DNA of 64,000 bases from Phoenix dactylifera (GCF_009389715.1 NC_052395.1:6038812-6102811), one strand, 5' to 3'; numbered from the stretch's first letter, positions 47,645-62,169 are shown. Notes: generated from the sequence alone by a model not told the origin. Numbers and translations: made by a program.

Positions 47645-50600
47645 ATGAATTTTCGCTTCCAGAACCTCCTCGGCGCCCCGTACCGCGGCGGCAACGCCGT
47701 AGTCGCGGAGAACACTGTCCTCTACTCCCCCGTCGGCAACCGCGTCGCCGCCACCGACCTCGCCAAGTCCCAAACCGTAACCCTCCCCTTCGAGGCCTCA
47801 TCCAACATTGCCCGCATCGCCGTTTCCCCGGACGGCAACTTCCTCCTCGCCGTCGACGACGCCGCTCGCGCCCTCTTCGTAAACCTCCGCCGCCGCGTGG
47901 TCCTCCACCGGATGACCTTCAAGAAGCCCGTCGCTGCTCTCCGCTTCAGCCCGGATGGCGCTCTTATCGCCGTGGGCCTCGGCAAGCTCGTTCAGATCTG
48001 GCGGTCTCCGGGTTTCCGGAAGGAGTTCTTCCCCTTCCACCTCGAGCGGACGCTTCCGGATTGCGCCGCTGCCGTGACGACTCTGGACTGGAGTCCGGAC
48101 TCCAAGTACCTCCTCGTCGGGTCGAAGGATCTCACCGTGAGGCTCTTCTGTATGCAGAGATTGAAGGGTTCTCGTAAACCCTTTCTGTTTCTAGGGCACA
48201 GGGATGCCATTGTTGGTGCCTTCTTTAGGACCGAGAAGAAAACCGATAGGATTCGCAGGGTGTACACTGTATCAAGAGATGGAGCCATTTTCACCTGGAA
48301 TTTGGAGGAAAGTCGAAATCTTGATGACTCCAAAGAGGATATTTCGGATCCTCCTTCTCCCGGTACACCCGAGCAGAGGCCTCCTGGAAGAATTGCCAAT
48401 GAAAATTCTGTCGAATTCGAAAACAATGACATAAAACCAATGAATTTGGACGGTCTTGATGCTGAAGAATCAGAAATCTCCCTCCATAGAGCAAAATGGG
48501 AGTTGTTAAAGAAGGATTTTTTCATGCAAGCACCAGAAAAGTTAACAGCTTGTGATTACCACCAGGAGCTTGATATGGTCGTGGTTGGGTTTTCCCATGG
48601 GGTTTTCGGGCTGTATCAGATGCCAGACTTTGTCTGCATTCACTTGCTTTCTATATCTAGGGAGAAGATCACCACTGCAGTATTTAACAAGCTTGGAAAC
48701 TGGTTAACATTTGGTTGTGCGAAGCTTGGGCAGCTGCTTGTATGGGAGTGGCGATCGGAGAGCTATATTCTAAAACAACAGGGTCATTATTTTGATGTGA
48801 ATTGTATAGCATATTCGCCTGACTCCCAGATGCTGGCTACAGGGGCTGACGATAACAAAGTCAAGGTAACTTGCAACTTCTGCTAATCACGAACATCTTC
48901 TTTCTCTTTCTCTCAATTTATCTGATTTATCTATTTTGTTTTCTTGAGTTTACACTCTTAATTTTGTCCTTAATAACCTTATATTCATTAGATCTGCCAT
49001 AAATTGACTTGATATGCTAATGACCTCTCCAATCTACTGTCTTAAGTCTGGTTCAGGGCTTCATATTCATATGTTTGTTACCGTGTATTTCATTTGTCTG
49101 TGTACATTGATATAACTCTTCGGGCTAAATTCAATTCTCTTCAGAAAGATGCAGTGTTTTAACTTTCGAAAGTTTTTTTTAAAAAAAATATTATCAATAA
49201 TCAGTTAATATCCAGTCAAGACCTGTTGATTGCTGATAATTGATTGCTGGTTAACTTATGGGCTTCACCTTTTAATTAATTATGCTGTCTTATCTTTTCT
49301 GCTGTCTCACTTTGTTCAACCATTTTAATCCATACTAAGGAGGACTGGGATGTGTGATTGGATATATACATCTTTGGGTCATGGAGTTTTTTCTATTCAG
49401 GGTTTGCATGTAAAGCTCGATGTGCTTGTCCAGTGTTTGTATCACTTCAATTTCTATTTGACACTTTTTAGAAGGATTTACATCAATCAAGAGCATAATG
49501 ATGGAAAACCTATAGAGATGGCATGGACAAGCATAACTTAGATTTGAGTTTAAGGTGGCCCAAAGGGGATGCATTTGAAAATTTATGTTGAAGGCCTTAG
49601 AAAAAGGTGGAGAAGAGTTAAGCTGACTTTGACATGATTGCAAGAAAGAATTCATGAATGCTTGTAGACACAGGAAGTAACCTTTATGGTTATGTTTGAA
49701 TGTTGAATAGTTAACCAACCCTTGAATAACTTTAACTATTGATATTCACTTATACCTAGCTAACTAGTGAACAAAGTTATTTCATGTTTGGTTGGTACTC
49801 GCTTGACCCACCGTTAATGCCATTGTGCAGAAATTGTGGTGTTTGGTTGAAAAGGTAGTGGTTAGCTGGTCAGGAGCCCTTGTTTGTTTTCATAGACAAA
49901 AATGCCCTATGCCAGTGTGCAGAAATTGTGGTGTTTGGTTGAAAAGGTAGTGGTTAGCTAGTCAAGAGCCCCTTTCTGCTCTCATGGACAAAAATGCCCT
50001 CTTGCAATGTGTAGGGAAAATATCGAAGTACTTAACCCCTAGATATATGTCTCGCACGCATTCTTGCAACCGTAAGGGGAACATTGTTTTTTCCTATATT
50101 AACAATATGGGGCAGCATGATTTTGAATTGGCATATATAAAGCAATGCATGGTATTGTTTTCTGCCAACTGTGATGGAAATTTACCCCCATATATCCCAT
50201 CCAACCCCATTTTGATAGTATACTACAACAAATAGGAAAATAATGACTTGCAATGAATTTGGAGGCATTTTAGGCTCAGAAACTTAGGTCAGCATCACGA
50301 TACAAAGTGGTTGCCATTGGTTGACACTAGGGCCAAGCCGAGCATGTGCTTCTATTGGCTTTTTGATCTTCATTGCCATATAAATGTGAGAGTTCAAATT
50401 ACATTTATCATGTGATAATGTAAAATAAGTGGAATGGAATATGAAAACACCGAAACATGAGCATAGACATGGAATAAATATAGGCCTTGCCATGGGCTAG
50501 AGTAGTGGCGGTCCCAAAGGATAATAATCATACATATCTAGGACATAATAGTAGATATCATTATCAACTTTAATTTGATAAGCTACATATCAACAACATG

Positions 50601-53600
50601 CATGCAAAGAATTAGCTAACATATCTCGGAACCAATCAGAGGACCAAAAAAATCATCCACAGATCTAATATTTCACAGCACCACACATAAGGACCATCAC
50701 AAGTATAACATTCAACGCAGGCCATGTAAATCTGCCTTGGATCCATGCCAAGGAATCAGAATACATCACGGAACCTCCATATTGGCCATCAACAAAGAGG
50801 GGATATAGCCTTGCTGTAGCCTCGATGGTGGCTGACGGGAGGGTGTGGTGGCTGGGAATGGCTCAGGAAGTCTCTAGTTGGAGCTTTGCCATGCAACTTG
50901 ACAAAGGATGATGCTCGAGCACCAACATGGAAAATAGTAAAAGTAAAGAGGGGAGGGGGGATAACCTTATGTCATCAACCCTTTAACTAACATCCGAACA
51001 CACCTTTATAGTGATGAATGTGAGATCAGAATTGATGAAGCTATCCTAGTTATCTAAGAGGAAGTTTGATGGTTGTGATTATGGTAATGTAATGTATTGT
51101 TGCCACCCATGATTTTGCAAAAAGTATGAGAAAAAATACCAATGATGAATATTGATTGGAGAAAATACAATAGAGTATTGTTGTTTTGTCATTGCCATGG
51201 ATATAAATGTTAGGGTTTCTTTTAGTGGAAGTCATGTATCCAACATTGGTCATTTGTTCTTTTGGATTATGTCTTGAAAGGTGAAACATTGCTTTATTGA
51301 GGATATATTTGTGGTAGCAAAATGGTGGTAACTTTAGAGGATAGACCTTGGCGCAACGATTAGATTGCTCCATTGTGATGATGTCATATATTCATAACAT
51401 GGAAATAGCCTTCCTTCACGTGGGGTAAGGTTGTGTATATCTGACCTTTCCAGAACCTTGCTAAGGCAAGAGCCTCATTTAGGATGCATTTATGGCAATG
51501 AAATGGTTGTGACTATAGGGGGTGGCCCTGGATACAATAATAAAGTTGCTCCATTGTGATTTGGGAGTCATGGTGAAGCATGGATAATCATGCACACAGG
51601 ATAAGACTGTGTACATCTGACCTTTCTCGTACCCTGCAATAGCATAAGCCTCGTGCACTAAGATGTCCTTTAATGAAATAGTGGTAACTTTACTATCAAA
51701 TTGGGTTCTGATTGTGGTAATCCTAGATTACTAAGTGACGAAGTCACTAGATAAAGTTAAACAAAAATATGTTGAAGAAATTGCAGTTGAAGTACAAGCA
51801 TTTTTGCAGTACCTATTTTGGTACCCATACTGAGACCATGCCGGTATAATGTCAGTATAGGTTGGTTGATGGTACCGACACTTGGTTCGCCCCTGTATTA
51901 GGTATCAATTTGCTACTATACAGTATGGTGTGCATGGTACATGTGGTACGGTCTGGTACAATGAACCATTCTCATAGATTAGTTCACAATGAATCTGTTG
52001 TGTGATACAAATGAACATGGGATTGGTACTCTGAATCGGTCATAACTTAAAAAGCACTTATAATTATATTTAGTTCCAATTATTGCATATGATACTCAAA
52101 ATTCTGTGTTACCATAAGTATGACATAAATTTGCAAGTTTTTAAACTACATAGATTGGCAGGACTGGAGCTTATTTTGGATGTAATGTAGCAGCTTTATT
52201 AAAATGTAAGTATGTTTAATTAAATAAAATTCTGAATTTTACCTTAACTATTACTTGCAAGTAGTTGCAAAACATGTCCTTTTGGTATGGGGCAGCTCCA
52301 CATATCTTAAAATGAGGCAACGAAGTTTGAGATATTTTCCTTGAGTTTTCTACTTAGATTCAATTGTTTGTGAGATGTGGGCTAGTACCAAATTTTAGTC
52401 AGGACAAACTTTGGCAAATGGACTAACCATGACTTTGGGAAGATCGATTGATATTGGCTAAACTTTAGCAGCTTAGAAGCAACGGTCAAAGATTTTCGTA
52501 AAATTGGAAAAGGCCCAGCCCCAGAGAATGTTAATTTTCAAGGTTATGGTGGAGCAAGCTTATAATGCAAGTGCTTGTTGAAGGAAGTTTTTGGGTGCAT
52601 TTAGGCTAAACTATTGTTGACAAGTCTACTTTAGTCTAGGTCGGCTTGGGAAGGATATTGAATCATTAGGAATTTCTTTTGTGTTGGTTTGATAAATATC
52701 CACATTGAGTTTTAAAGTAATATAAATTTCACTAGTTTCCTGAAGTCTTTGGTTATCTTTTTATAGGAAAGCATTTCAATATGGTTTTTAGTCATGTTTA
52801 GAGTTAAGAGTTTCTAAAATTATTCAACATAAATTTGAATTCATACTTCATTTCTTGTAAACAATCAATCTTTGTATTTGAGCTTCAATGCAAACTGAGG
52901 ATTTGGGCCTTTTAATTACATTTGATGCTGATTACTGATTTTTAATCATTAATGAGAAAATGTTTGACCTGGTTCCTTCCTCAAGATCAAAGATGAAAAA
53001 AGTTACATCTATGATCAGTTTTTGTAGAAAAATTATGCATAGAGTAGCTATGTTTGGCTATTTATTATCATTTGCTCTTGTAGATTCATTTATACTTTTT
53101 CTATGAACTTTCACATACCTTGCATGTTTATTCATTACAGGTGTGGACAGTTTCATCTGGGTTTTGTTTCATAACATTTTCTGAGCACACTAATGCTGTT
53201 ACTGCAGTCCATTTTATGGCCAATAACCATTGTCTTCTGAGTGCATCTCTAGATGGGACTGTTCGTGCCTGGGATTTATTTCGTTATCGGAACTTCAAAA
53301 CATTTACTACTCCTTCTCCCAGGCAGTTTGTATCTTTAACATCAGACCCAAGCGGTGAGGTGATCTGTGCTGGAACTCTTGATTCTTTTGAGGTATGTGT
53401 CACTAAAGCATATACATCTCTTCATAGAGTTGATGCTTTTTAGCGTTATTGTTTATCTTCTTAACAATGTTATATATATATATATATTCAGATATTTGTT
53501 TGGTCAATGAAGACTGGCCGTTTGTTGGATGTCCTTGGCGGTCATGAGGGACCAGTTCATGGTTTAATGTTTTCACCTACAAATGTAAGTTTTTTTCTGT

Positions 53601-56600
53601 GTTATAATATGTTTTCGTTTTTCTTTTTGGGATATAGTTTTCTAATATGTGTGGATATTTTAAAGTGGTTTGCATCTTGATATAACTCTAACCTTCCACG
53701 AGCAGGTTACAATGCTAAAAAGTGCAGCCTTATTTTGTTTTGTCCAATTGTTTTCTCCATTTTTTTCTGTTTCATGACAATAAATTTTGCATGCATTTGC
53801 TGTTGATAATGGCACTTATTTAATTGGATCTTTATTTTATAAGCAAAATTACAATTCTGCACTTCCACTTTTTATATTGAAAAGCTCCATGGTGTTTTAC
53901 TTTTTAGGCTGTTCTGGCTTCGTCTTCATGGGACAAAACTGTTCGATTGTGGGATGTTTTTGAAGGGAAAGGTGCAGTAGAAACATTTCCACACACACAT
54001 GATGTTCTTACTGTAGTATATCGTCCAGATGGAAAGCAGCTGGCTTGCAGCACATTAGATGGTCAAATTCAGTTCTGGGATCCTATAGATGGCCTTTTGA
54101 TGTGCACAATTGAGGGCCGCAGGGACATTGCTGGTGGACGTCTCATGTCAGATAGGAGATCAGCTGCTAATTCAAGTTCAGGAAAGTATTTTACAACTTT
54201 GTGCTATTCAGCTGATGGAAGCTATATTCTAGCTGGAGGGAGTAGCAAATACATTTGCATGTATGATGTTGCAGACCAGGTCAGGCATCACAATTTTTTT
54301 GATCTTATTTATTGTAACCATGGCCTGATCTGACATTTTTATTGATTCAGCAGTTTATCTCAGAGTTCACAATCTTATATTTTGGTCTTTGGTCGATTAC
54401 AAACACCAGAAAATGGTGCAGTTTTGTACTGAAATTCTGGCAAAAAAGAGGGTCCCACTAGCTAAGAAGATAGGCAAGCATCTATTTATATTTTATCCAA
54501 AGTACATAAAAGAATGCATAAGCAAATAAAACCACTAATAGTTATTTGATTATGAATTTAGATGTTTGTTTGCAAATATCGATACCACAAGTTTCTCGAT
54601 AGTAAATAAATTTTAGAACATGACAGTGTGTGTGAACAATTAGGAATAATAACTTGTTACTAAAAAGCATACAAAACTTAAATCATATTAGACATGATAT
54701 AACTTTATACTATAGCATAGAACTGCAGATGCATCTATGGATAATTATATGCTATTCCATTTAAAATGTCTCCACTTTATTATTTTTTTGTTAACAATAT
54801 GAAATCTTGATACAATCATGTATAATTTTGTTCTTGGGTTTGAATGCAACAAATTTATAAAAACTTCTAATGAAAAGTAGGGAAATGTTACCTTAGTCTT
54901 CTTTATTATGCACATCCCGTCATCCTATTTGCAAGATCTGCTAAATTTGGTGAAATTGAGGTTTAGTTTGATTCTAATAGGAATCTCTCTCTCTCTCTCT
55001 CTCAAGTGTTCATCATTGTTTCTTTTGGATCACTACATGCAAAGAAGAATGATCTACATCTGATGTCAAACCCTGTTCCATAACTTGTCCTTGGTCTTGT
55101 TCAAGGATTCACATCTTTATGGTAATGGCACATCCTAGCAATATTATACTGTTCTAACAATAGAACAGTAGCTAGGGTGCCTCCAAGATATTGGTTCTCA
55201 TAAGGGCTAGGATGTCTTGACTGTCCTAGCTGGTATCGGCCAAGAAGGATCAAGATAGTTGCATCTCTACATTTGGGGTCTTGGGAAGCAATTTTTTTCT
55301 CTCTTCATTCTTGTTCTCAGTGGTTGTTTCGGTACATCATAATCTATCCAGGAACATGTGCTAGTACCATATGGACTCAGGACTGCACAGGAACATGTGC
55401 TATATCGGGATTTTAATCCTCAGTTCAGCTCTTGCTAATGTATTTTTGTTACCAAACATGCAATTTCACTGACCTTTCTAGACATATCATCGTTAAGTTT
55501 TAGACTTTCATGACACAAGTTTGATACTTACATACTTATGCTGCCATTATTACAAAGTAAATTGAAGTCAACTCAAATCAACTAAGCCTTAATCCCAACA
55601 TAGTTGGGTTTGGCTGCATGAATCTTTTTCCCCTATTCCGCTCGATTTAGAACCATAATTTCTGAGAGATGTTGAGATGTCAAGGCTTTCCTTTCTGTCC
55701 AGCCTACCTCTACTACTATGTCCTTCTACATATATCAAATCACTCCTTCGTACTGGTACATCCCTCAGTTTATGTTGTACATGTCCAAGCCTTCTAAGTC
55801 ATTCTTCTCCCAATTTGTCCTCAATTAGTACTACCTCTACCTTTTTATAGATGACCTATTTTCATATTCTATCTTTTCTTGTATTACTATACATCCATCT
55901 CAATATTCTCACTTTGGCCACATTTTTGTTGGGCACATCTTGTTTTTAAACTGCCCAATTTCGATACCATAAAACGTCGGTTGCGTGATTGTCCTATAAA
56001 ATTTTCTCTTCAACATGGCAGTATTCTATGGATGCATAATGTCTTAATTGATTGAGGTAGAAGGAATTTGGCAATAGTTAGCTATGAGGAGTAATCTTGT
56101 AACCAAGCTAGCATGTCAAACCATGATTTTTTTAAAATCATCATCATCCGTGTAAGAATCTACAACCTTTATCTATCCATATGGGTTCTACTTGATATGG
56201 TTTAATTAAGGAAATCATACAATTATACAAAGATAGTTCTCATTTTTTTGGAAGTCTTGGAGAAATGATAATTTTCTACTTTAATCCAATTTGAATTCTT
56301 TTAGCAATAGATTATTCTACCTCCAGCAATTTTTGTAATGCTTACTAGTGCAATATAATGATATATGCTGAACAATTTTTACATTTTTTCTGAGCTAAGA
56401 ATCTTATTGCTGTTTATACATACATGCCAGGTATTGCTTAGGAGATATCAAATTACTCGCAATCTCTCCCTGGATGGAGTTCTTGATTTTTTGAATTCTA
56501 AGAGGATGACAGATGCTGGTCCATTAGATTTGATTGATGATGAGAATAGTGATGTTGAAGAAGGGATTGATCGACAAACACGTGAGAAGATAGGACATGA

Positions 56601-57373
56601 TTTACCTGGATCGATGCCCAATCGTGGGCGGCCTGTTGTTCGCACAAAATGTGTGAGAATTGCACCAACAGGAAGATGTTGGGCAGCTGCAACTACTGAG
56701 GGTGTTCTTGTGTACTCTTTCGACGAGTCCTTCGTATTTGACCCCACCGACCTTGACATAGATGTTACTCCTGAGGTGCCAATCTGTTTGGCTGTTTGTG
56801 TACTTGCTTCCATTTTATCTATTTAGTGCTGCATTTCATTAATCTGGGGACTAACATATCTTGTCCAAGTGATTATATAGGTGGTGGATGAAGCTCTTGC
56901 GGAGGACCAACCACAGAGAGCATTATTACTCAGTCTCCGCCTGAATGAAGATTCTCTAATTAAAAAGTGCATATTTGCTGTGAATCCATCAGATATACCA
57001 ACTGTTTCTTCATCCATACCTTTCAAATATTTGCAGAGGTTAATTGAAGCATTTGCTGATCTTTTAGAAAGCTGTCCGCATCTGGAATTCATTCTTCAGT
57101 GGAGTCAGGTTCAATTAACTTTTATATACTATATGAAAATTAAGCTGTTCAAATTATGGTATACTTGCATTCACATATCTAAATGACTAATATACATTGC
57201 AGGAGCTATGTAAGGCTCATGGTCATTTCATCCAGCAGAATTCCAGAAGCCTGCTTCCAGCACTAAGGTCCTTGCAGAAGGCAATCACAAAACTGCATCA
57301 GGATCTGACAGATACATGTTCTTCCAATGAGTATTTACTCCGATATCTATGTTCTTCAGGCACCAAGGGCTGA
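47645..57373 (+). CDS. PWP2: Periodic tryptophan protein 2 homologue (UTP1), WD40 subunit of the SSU processome
   Basis: Seven exons: 47645-48865, 53141-53392, 53492-53584, 53908-54279, 56431-56775, 56881-57108, 57203-57373; all in phase; 893 aa. It starts MNFRFQNLLGAPYRGGN, a strongly conserved PWP2 beginning. WD40 blades fill most of residues 1-690; clear blade ends include VRLFCMQ, AIFTWNL, VWTVSSG, VRAWDLF, VRLWDVF and IQFWDPI. An acidic insert (SDVEEGIDRQ) is near residue 690, and the C-terminal Utp12 domain (VVDEALAEDQPQRALLLSLRL onward) spans about 762-870. In yeast and plants PWP2 is part of the UTP-B complex with U3 snoRNA in the nucleolus and is needed for 18S rRNA processing. Complete, no breaks. 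Exon 1 is GC-rich. Intron 1 (4.3 kb) and intron 4 (2.15 kb) contain repeats. Confidence 0.95.
49820..50003 (+). repeat. 92-bp tandem duplication in PWP2 intron 1
   Basis: Two adjacent copies (49820-49911 and 49912-50003) share tgcagaaattgtggtgtttg and aaaaggtagtggttagct through acaaaaatgccct, with a few differences. The wider stretch 49690-51010 has weakly matching ends (gtttgaatgttgaatagttaa versus gtgttcggatgttagttaa inverted), so it may be a MITE containing this duplication. Confidence 0.55.
51337..51668 (+). mobile_element. Two degraded tRNA-derived SINE copies in tandem, PWP2 intron 1
   Basis: Copy A (51337-51480) has accttggcgcaacgattaga, ttgctccattgtgat, gtaaggttgtgtatatctga, and gagcctc. 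Copy B (51518-51668) has ccctggatacaataataaag, the same ttgctccattgtgat, gactgtgtacatctgac, and gcctcgtgcac. This word order is that of a widespread plant SINE unlike the family at 18324. The flanking words aatggtggtaactttag and aaatggttgtgactata recur before each copy and again after B. Confidence 0.6.
51800..51990. repeat. GGTACC-rich dispersed repeat in PWP2 intron 1
   Basis: Words such as ggtaccgaca, tggtacatgtggtacgg and tggtaccc are clustered. No end or duplication can be fixed. Likely a dispersed non-coding repeat. Confidence 0.35.
55563..56040 (-). mobile_element. RTE-type LINE 3' fragment in PWP2 intron 4
   Basis: On the minus strand MLKRKFYRTI is followed by VRILRWMYSNTRKDRI, the conserved C-terminal RT block of plant RTE LINEs. 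The fragment ends with ccaaacccaactatgttgggattaaggctta, the characteristic RTE 3' end with its small hairpin (cccaac / gttggg). Several stops and small deletions. Opposite to the host gene strand. Confidence 0.75.
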
Positions 57374-60300
57374 TGGATGGTTATTCATGCTGGCCCATTC
57401 GTAGGTATATCTTTGGGTGAAATTTAAGGCTTCTAACTTTCTGGTCAATATAAATGTTTGATTAGAATCTTCCTTTAGCGGTAGACGTTGCATAAATTCA
57501 CAATGGATTTTTCTAGGTTTTGGATGCTCTAAATTTCTCAGGCTGACCTTTTTTCCCATTATTGATATATTACTTTGTGTTCGCATTTTAAGTTAAAACA
57601 AAATTACGTTGTGCTTTGTTCGGATTTTTTTTGAAATTTGGCTTATTTTGTCAGCATTCTGACTTGTAATCCTTGTGATACCATTTAATTTTGCAATTTA
57701 ATCTCCCCAAGACTAAGGTTCCACTATATTTGTCTGCTGGTTTCCGAGCTTAGGTGACAAAATTGCAAAAAACGAATTTATCAATGAAATAAAAATAAAA
57801 ACACGCTCCCATCCACCCACACTTTCTGAGCTGTCATATAAACCGGGATATTTCTATTCATTCTTTTTTGGTACATGATATTTCTACTCACTGATTCCTG
57901 TTGACTAACCTGAATGTGTTTTTCCCTTCTTGCGTTAGAGACTCATATGGATTAAAGACCAAGTCCTGCCTCTTCTATGCTTTGACATCTGGTATTACGA
58001 GATCGAGACCATGATCTGACACTTATATGCCATACCATCATTTTGGCGGCTGTTAGCTGAAATTCTTCCTGTCAGATTCATCAGAGCAGATGGCCTGGTA
58101 ATATGACATCCTTGATGCATGAAATCCTGAAATGTCGGACTGGGGGTGGCTAGTGAATTTCTGCTTCCCTCAGCAACCTGGATTCCAGAAAATTTGATGT
58201 TTCCAACGTCCCAAATTCAATTAACAATGTGGTCAACAATTATTCACTGGATTAATTTCCTAGAATGAGTGAGTTGTTTCAGAAAATTAAGGAAAATTAT
58301 TATCTATATATGCATTTTATTTTTGATGACTGGGTCCCTAAGAGCGAGATCATGATGGCTTTGATTTGGATGATGTCTGCATATTTCTGTGCTATGTAGA
58401 CTACAATTTGTATCTATAGTTTGATGAAAGTGCAGAAAGCAACATGCTAATATGGGTTATTTTATAAATCCAGATATGTTTATTGCCATGAGTTTCAAAG
58501 TTTTGCCGTGCTAACATTTAGTAGTGAATTGCTGAATAATAAACAAGTCTTGTAAAAATGTGTAATTTACTCTATATGAACGGAAAGTGTGTAATGCCTT
58601 CAGTCCTGCTGTTGTACTGATCTGCATCTCCCACCCAAAATAAAGAGGAGCAGGGCGTGATAATGATCTTGTTGAACTTTTTTGGCCAAAGATATGATGT
58701 AAATTTACAAATACTTAATCAGTTCGTCGATACTGATAACTGTGTCTACAAATCTACCAAGAATTAAGGAGCATTGACCAAGTTTGGCGGGAAGACAGAT
58801 TTTTCGTTTTACTTAAAGAGCTCTTCAATGGTCGAATGGTATGGCACCTAATCTGGAAAAAATAAAGAACCAACTGTAATTTGCATCATGGATTGAGAAC
58901 AATCTCTGCAGTACACAATTCTTCACTAGTGAGACTACTAAAAAACAGATGGATTGTTTCAGAATATGATTCCAAGTGCGCCTTACGCCTATGTTGTGTA
59001 TGAGTGCAACAATGAATTGAAGACTGACCAGCCTTGGATTTGAGTTCAAGACATGGAAGTCGAATACGAACTACTTCCGCAGCTAGATGGCTCAAGAAAT
59101 GGATTGCTTAGAAATTTATGTACCGGCAAGTCACTTGGCTATTTTATGGAGGGGGAGTTGCATTTTATTATTATTTTTGCCAGTGATAAGCGTTTTTTTC
59201 TCTTGGATGCCATCCAGGTGATTAGTTCGCTGTGTCCAGTGATATCTTTGCGTGGAGAAACCATGACGAGTCAAAGTGCAGCATACTGGTGTCGGACCTT
59301 TGTGTGATTGAGAGGATTCCGGGGTGATAGAGATACACCAGGAGAACTACCGGCGTTTCTATTTTGACCCAGGATAATGAATTCAGCCAACCAACCAGGG
59401 AACGCCAATTTATAGTGAGTAATCAACAAGATCTCTCGTTGCATTTTGACGACTCACCATAATCTTGAAGATGGCAGGCTAAAGATGCTATTCTGGTATA
59501 TATAGCATTAAATCTGGGGAATCACTAGCATGGATGATTGACATGTGAGATGGTGTTTCTTGAATGGCTGAAGAATCTCCAATGCCTAGAAAGATACTGA
59601 TTTATTATATTATTTCTATGTTTCATGGATTTACAGAGATGACAAAGGCCAGGTCTCCTCATGGATGCATGCCCTGTTAGGTCTAGGGCCACAGGATGGG
59701 TTTGCAGAGATGACAACCGGATATCCAGCTCTACAACCCCAAGGCATTGGTGTTTTAATGATGCCACCATGATGGTGAACAAGTTATGCCAGTTCTGGTA
59801 CGCATGCTGCAGGGATAGCTAAAAAAATTCTGCTTTTCAGGAGCTCTGATTCCAGTCGTGGTACAATTTTTCTTTTTTTTTTTTGGAGAAAAAGGAACAA
59901 CGAGAGTTCCACCTGCTGCAAGTGGCATGTATTTTGGGCCACAGAATAAGACGTACAATAAGCAGACCGTAAATATTTCCAGATAATCAAACTAGTCAGC
60001 AACCAGTCTGAGTTAAAGAAGGTGCATATCTGGCATTATAGATTGGGTTCTAGCTGCTAAATGGGCGATTCAAGTTTTCAACAGTTGTTTCCAAGCAGGC
60101 TGCCATAACAAGTTTGAGCTTGCAGGCTTGTACACAATTGGGTACGTGCTTACTGGATCTTATGCTAAATTCTTTTTCAGTTCATTTCTGGAGGGAGGGG
60201 ATTGTGGATCGTTCCAATAAAGGAGAGAATGATTGATCGAGAAACAGACAATTGAAGAATAAATTGCCTCATAGTTTCGAAGATTTGAATTTGACATATT

Positions 60301-62165
60301 GAAATCTGAAGCAAATGCATGAAGTAGCACAATTTGGTATGTCTGCATGGAAACATGTTATCTACCAGGTCTGCCATATGGGTTTTATCAAAATATATGA
60401 TCCAGTTTGCTGTAATTTTCATAGCATTGTCCAAGCTTCTTCAATCTTTGCTTTAAGCTCATCAAAAACACTTCATCCTCTGCAACTGGGATTACTGGTA
60501 GTTTGAGTCTCTATCGTGAACCCGGGTGGTCTGAATAGCCTTTCCATCGATAGAGAATCAGCTGTGGTTCTTGTTCATCCATGGTTGCACCATGAAAAGT
60601 TTGCTCATGATGAGGTCCATATATTCTTTCACCTTGAGGCCTTTAGGAGAAAAATTAAATGATGGGAGCGGAACCGTAATGGGCGCTATCTGTCTCCGAA
60701 TAAGCCTTTATAAAGGGGTGCAAGACAAAAGACTGCTTATGAGGTCGTTTTCTATGCACTTGCCATTTCTCTTGATTATATTGGCATGTCTTCATTCTCT
60801 CCCTACTGAACCATGTGATTTCATTTCTATAAGCAATCGACAATTTAACTTTTAGAGCCCTCCATTTCTTCAGAGGACCATTGCTGTACCGATGGCGATT
60901 GATGTTTTGGCAGCGATAGTCTTGGTGGGCTCTCTTGTTTCCTGAAAATGCTGTGAAGACTGTGATCGCTCTAGGAGTTAGCTCACTCTTTTACGGAGAA
61001 ATAGCCTCTCCCCCTTGTTCTGCTTTTCGCCACTCGGTATCTTTAGAGCTGATAGACACTCCTGTTTTCGATTCCATCGCTTTATTCTTCTTGTCTCTTA
61101 AAAAGGCTGTCAAGAGTGCAAATTGGGTTCTTGCGCCTCGTTTAGGCTCGGCGCAGGCCAAAGTCTTCTTTATGCCTTCCGGCCTCTAGGGCCGTTGTTT
61201 TTGGGCTCACTATGGGCCTCTTTGGATATGAGCCCAGTGCACCACCAGTCTCAGGGAGAGCGGCAGGGGCTTCGGCTGTTGGAAACCCGGATACTGCTCC
61301 GTGCAATCAGAGAAAGAAGAAAGGTAATCCATCTCGATATTTTGAGGGCTAACTCATAAAGCAATCATGGTAAGTTCACTTCGGAAATCAATACAATAAG
61401 ATCTTTTCACTCTTTTTCTCTATCAGTCTACCCCCATAGTCTTCCGAAGGTATATTAAGAGTAGAGCTTTACTCGGACCGCAATTTCTAACATGAGAAAG
61501 GAATAGCGTAAGGTCCGACCTTTTTCATCTAAGGCGTAAATAAACTGTGAGGACCGAGGGCAAGCGGTTACATTATGGTAGTCAGCAACAACAGTTCAGT
61601 GTCAAATGAAAATATGCGCCCCAAATTATAAGAGAATTTGAGTAATCATACTTACACTTTTTATTTTTTTTATATAATAGCAACTCATACTAATCGAGCA
61701 TGAGTACAATTAATAAAGTCAGAAAAAAGAAGTTACAGAAAGAGAATGGAGCAGACTCGTGACTCTTTTAGAAAATCTCTTCCAAATGATGTGTAATATA
61801 AGAGACGACCCAATCAGCAGGTCACTGCTTGTACGGCTGCCAATCACTTCTCCATTCACCCCTTAGTTCATCAATGTTACGTGGCATCCATGGATTGGTG
61901 TGATACACGAAATAAGGTACGTGCCAGTCGGGTCCGATTTGGCCATCCCACCAGTAGTGATTTTCGCACTTTGAGCAACTAAGCATAGAGATTTTTGAAT
62001 TCTGCTAAAAGAACCCGGCTAGCATGGATAGAGGGAAAGGCCCCAATGCTTGGCTTCGCCTCATCAACTAAAATTTCAAGGAATGAATCAAGATTTCGGA
62101 CAAGGATTTGCCGCATTAGTTATGAACCAGTTTTCCAAGCCTTCCCCAATTAGTTGTCATATAAT
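57374..62165. other. Intergenic DNA downstream of the PWP2 homologue
   Basis: The first few hundred bases should be its 3' UTR. I recognise no gene, RNA or complete mobile element here. Open frames at 60571-60855 and 60935-61359 have no known domain and no neighbouring exon signals I trust. A T-run lies at 59870-59882. Confidence 0.5.
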
Positions 62166-62169
62166 TTTT

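Noticed and set aside
47992..48525. 177-aa minus-strand open frame
   Set aside because: Antisense shadow of PWP2 exon 1.
51050..51373. 107-aa minus-strand frame in PWP2 intron 1
   Set aside because: It lies in repeat-derived intron sequence and overlaps the SINE; no domain.
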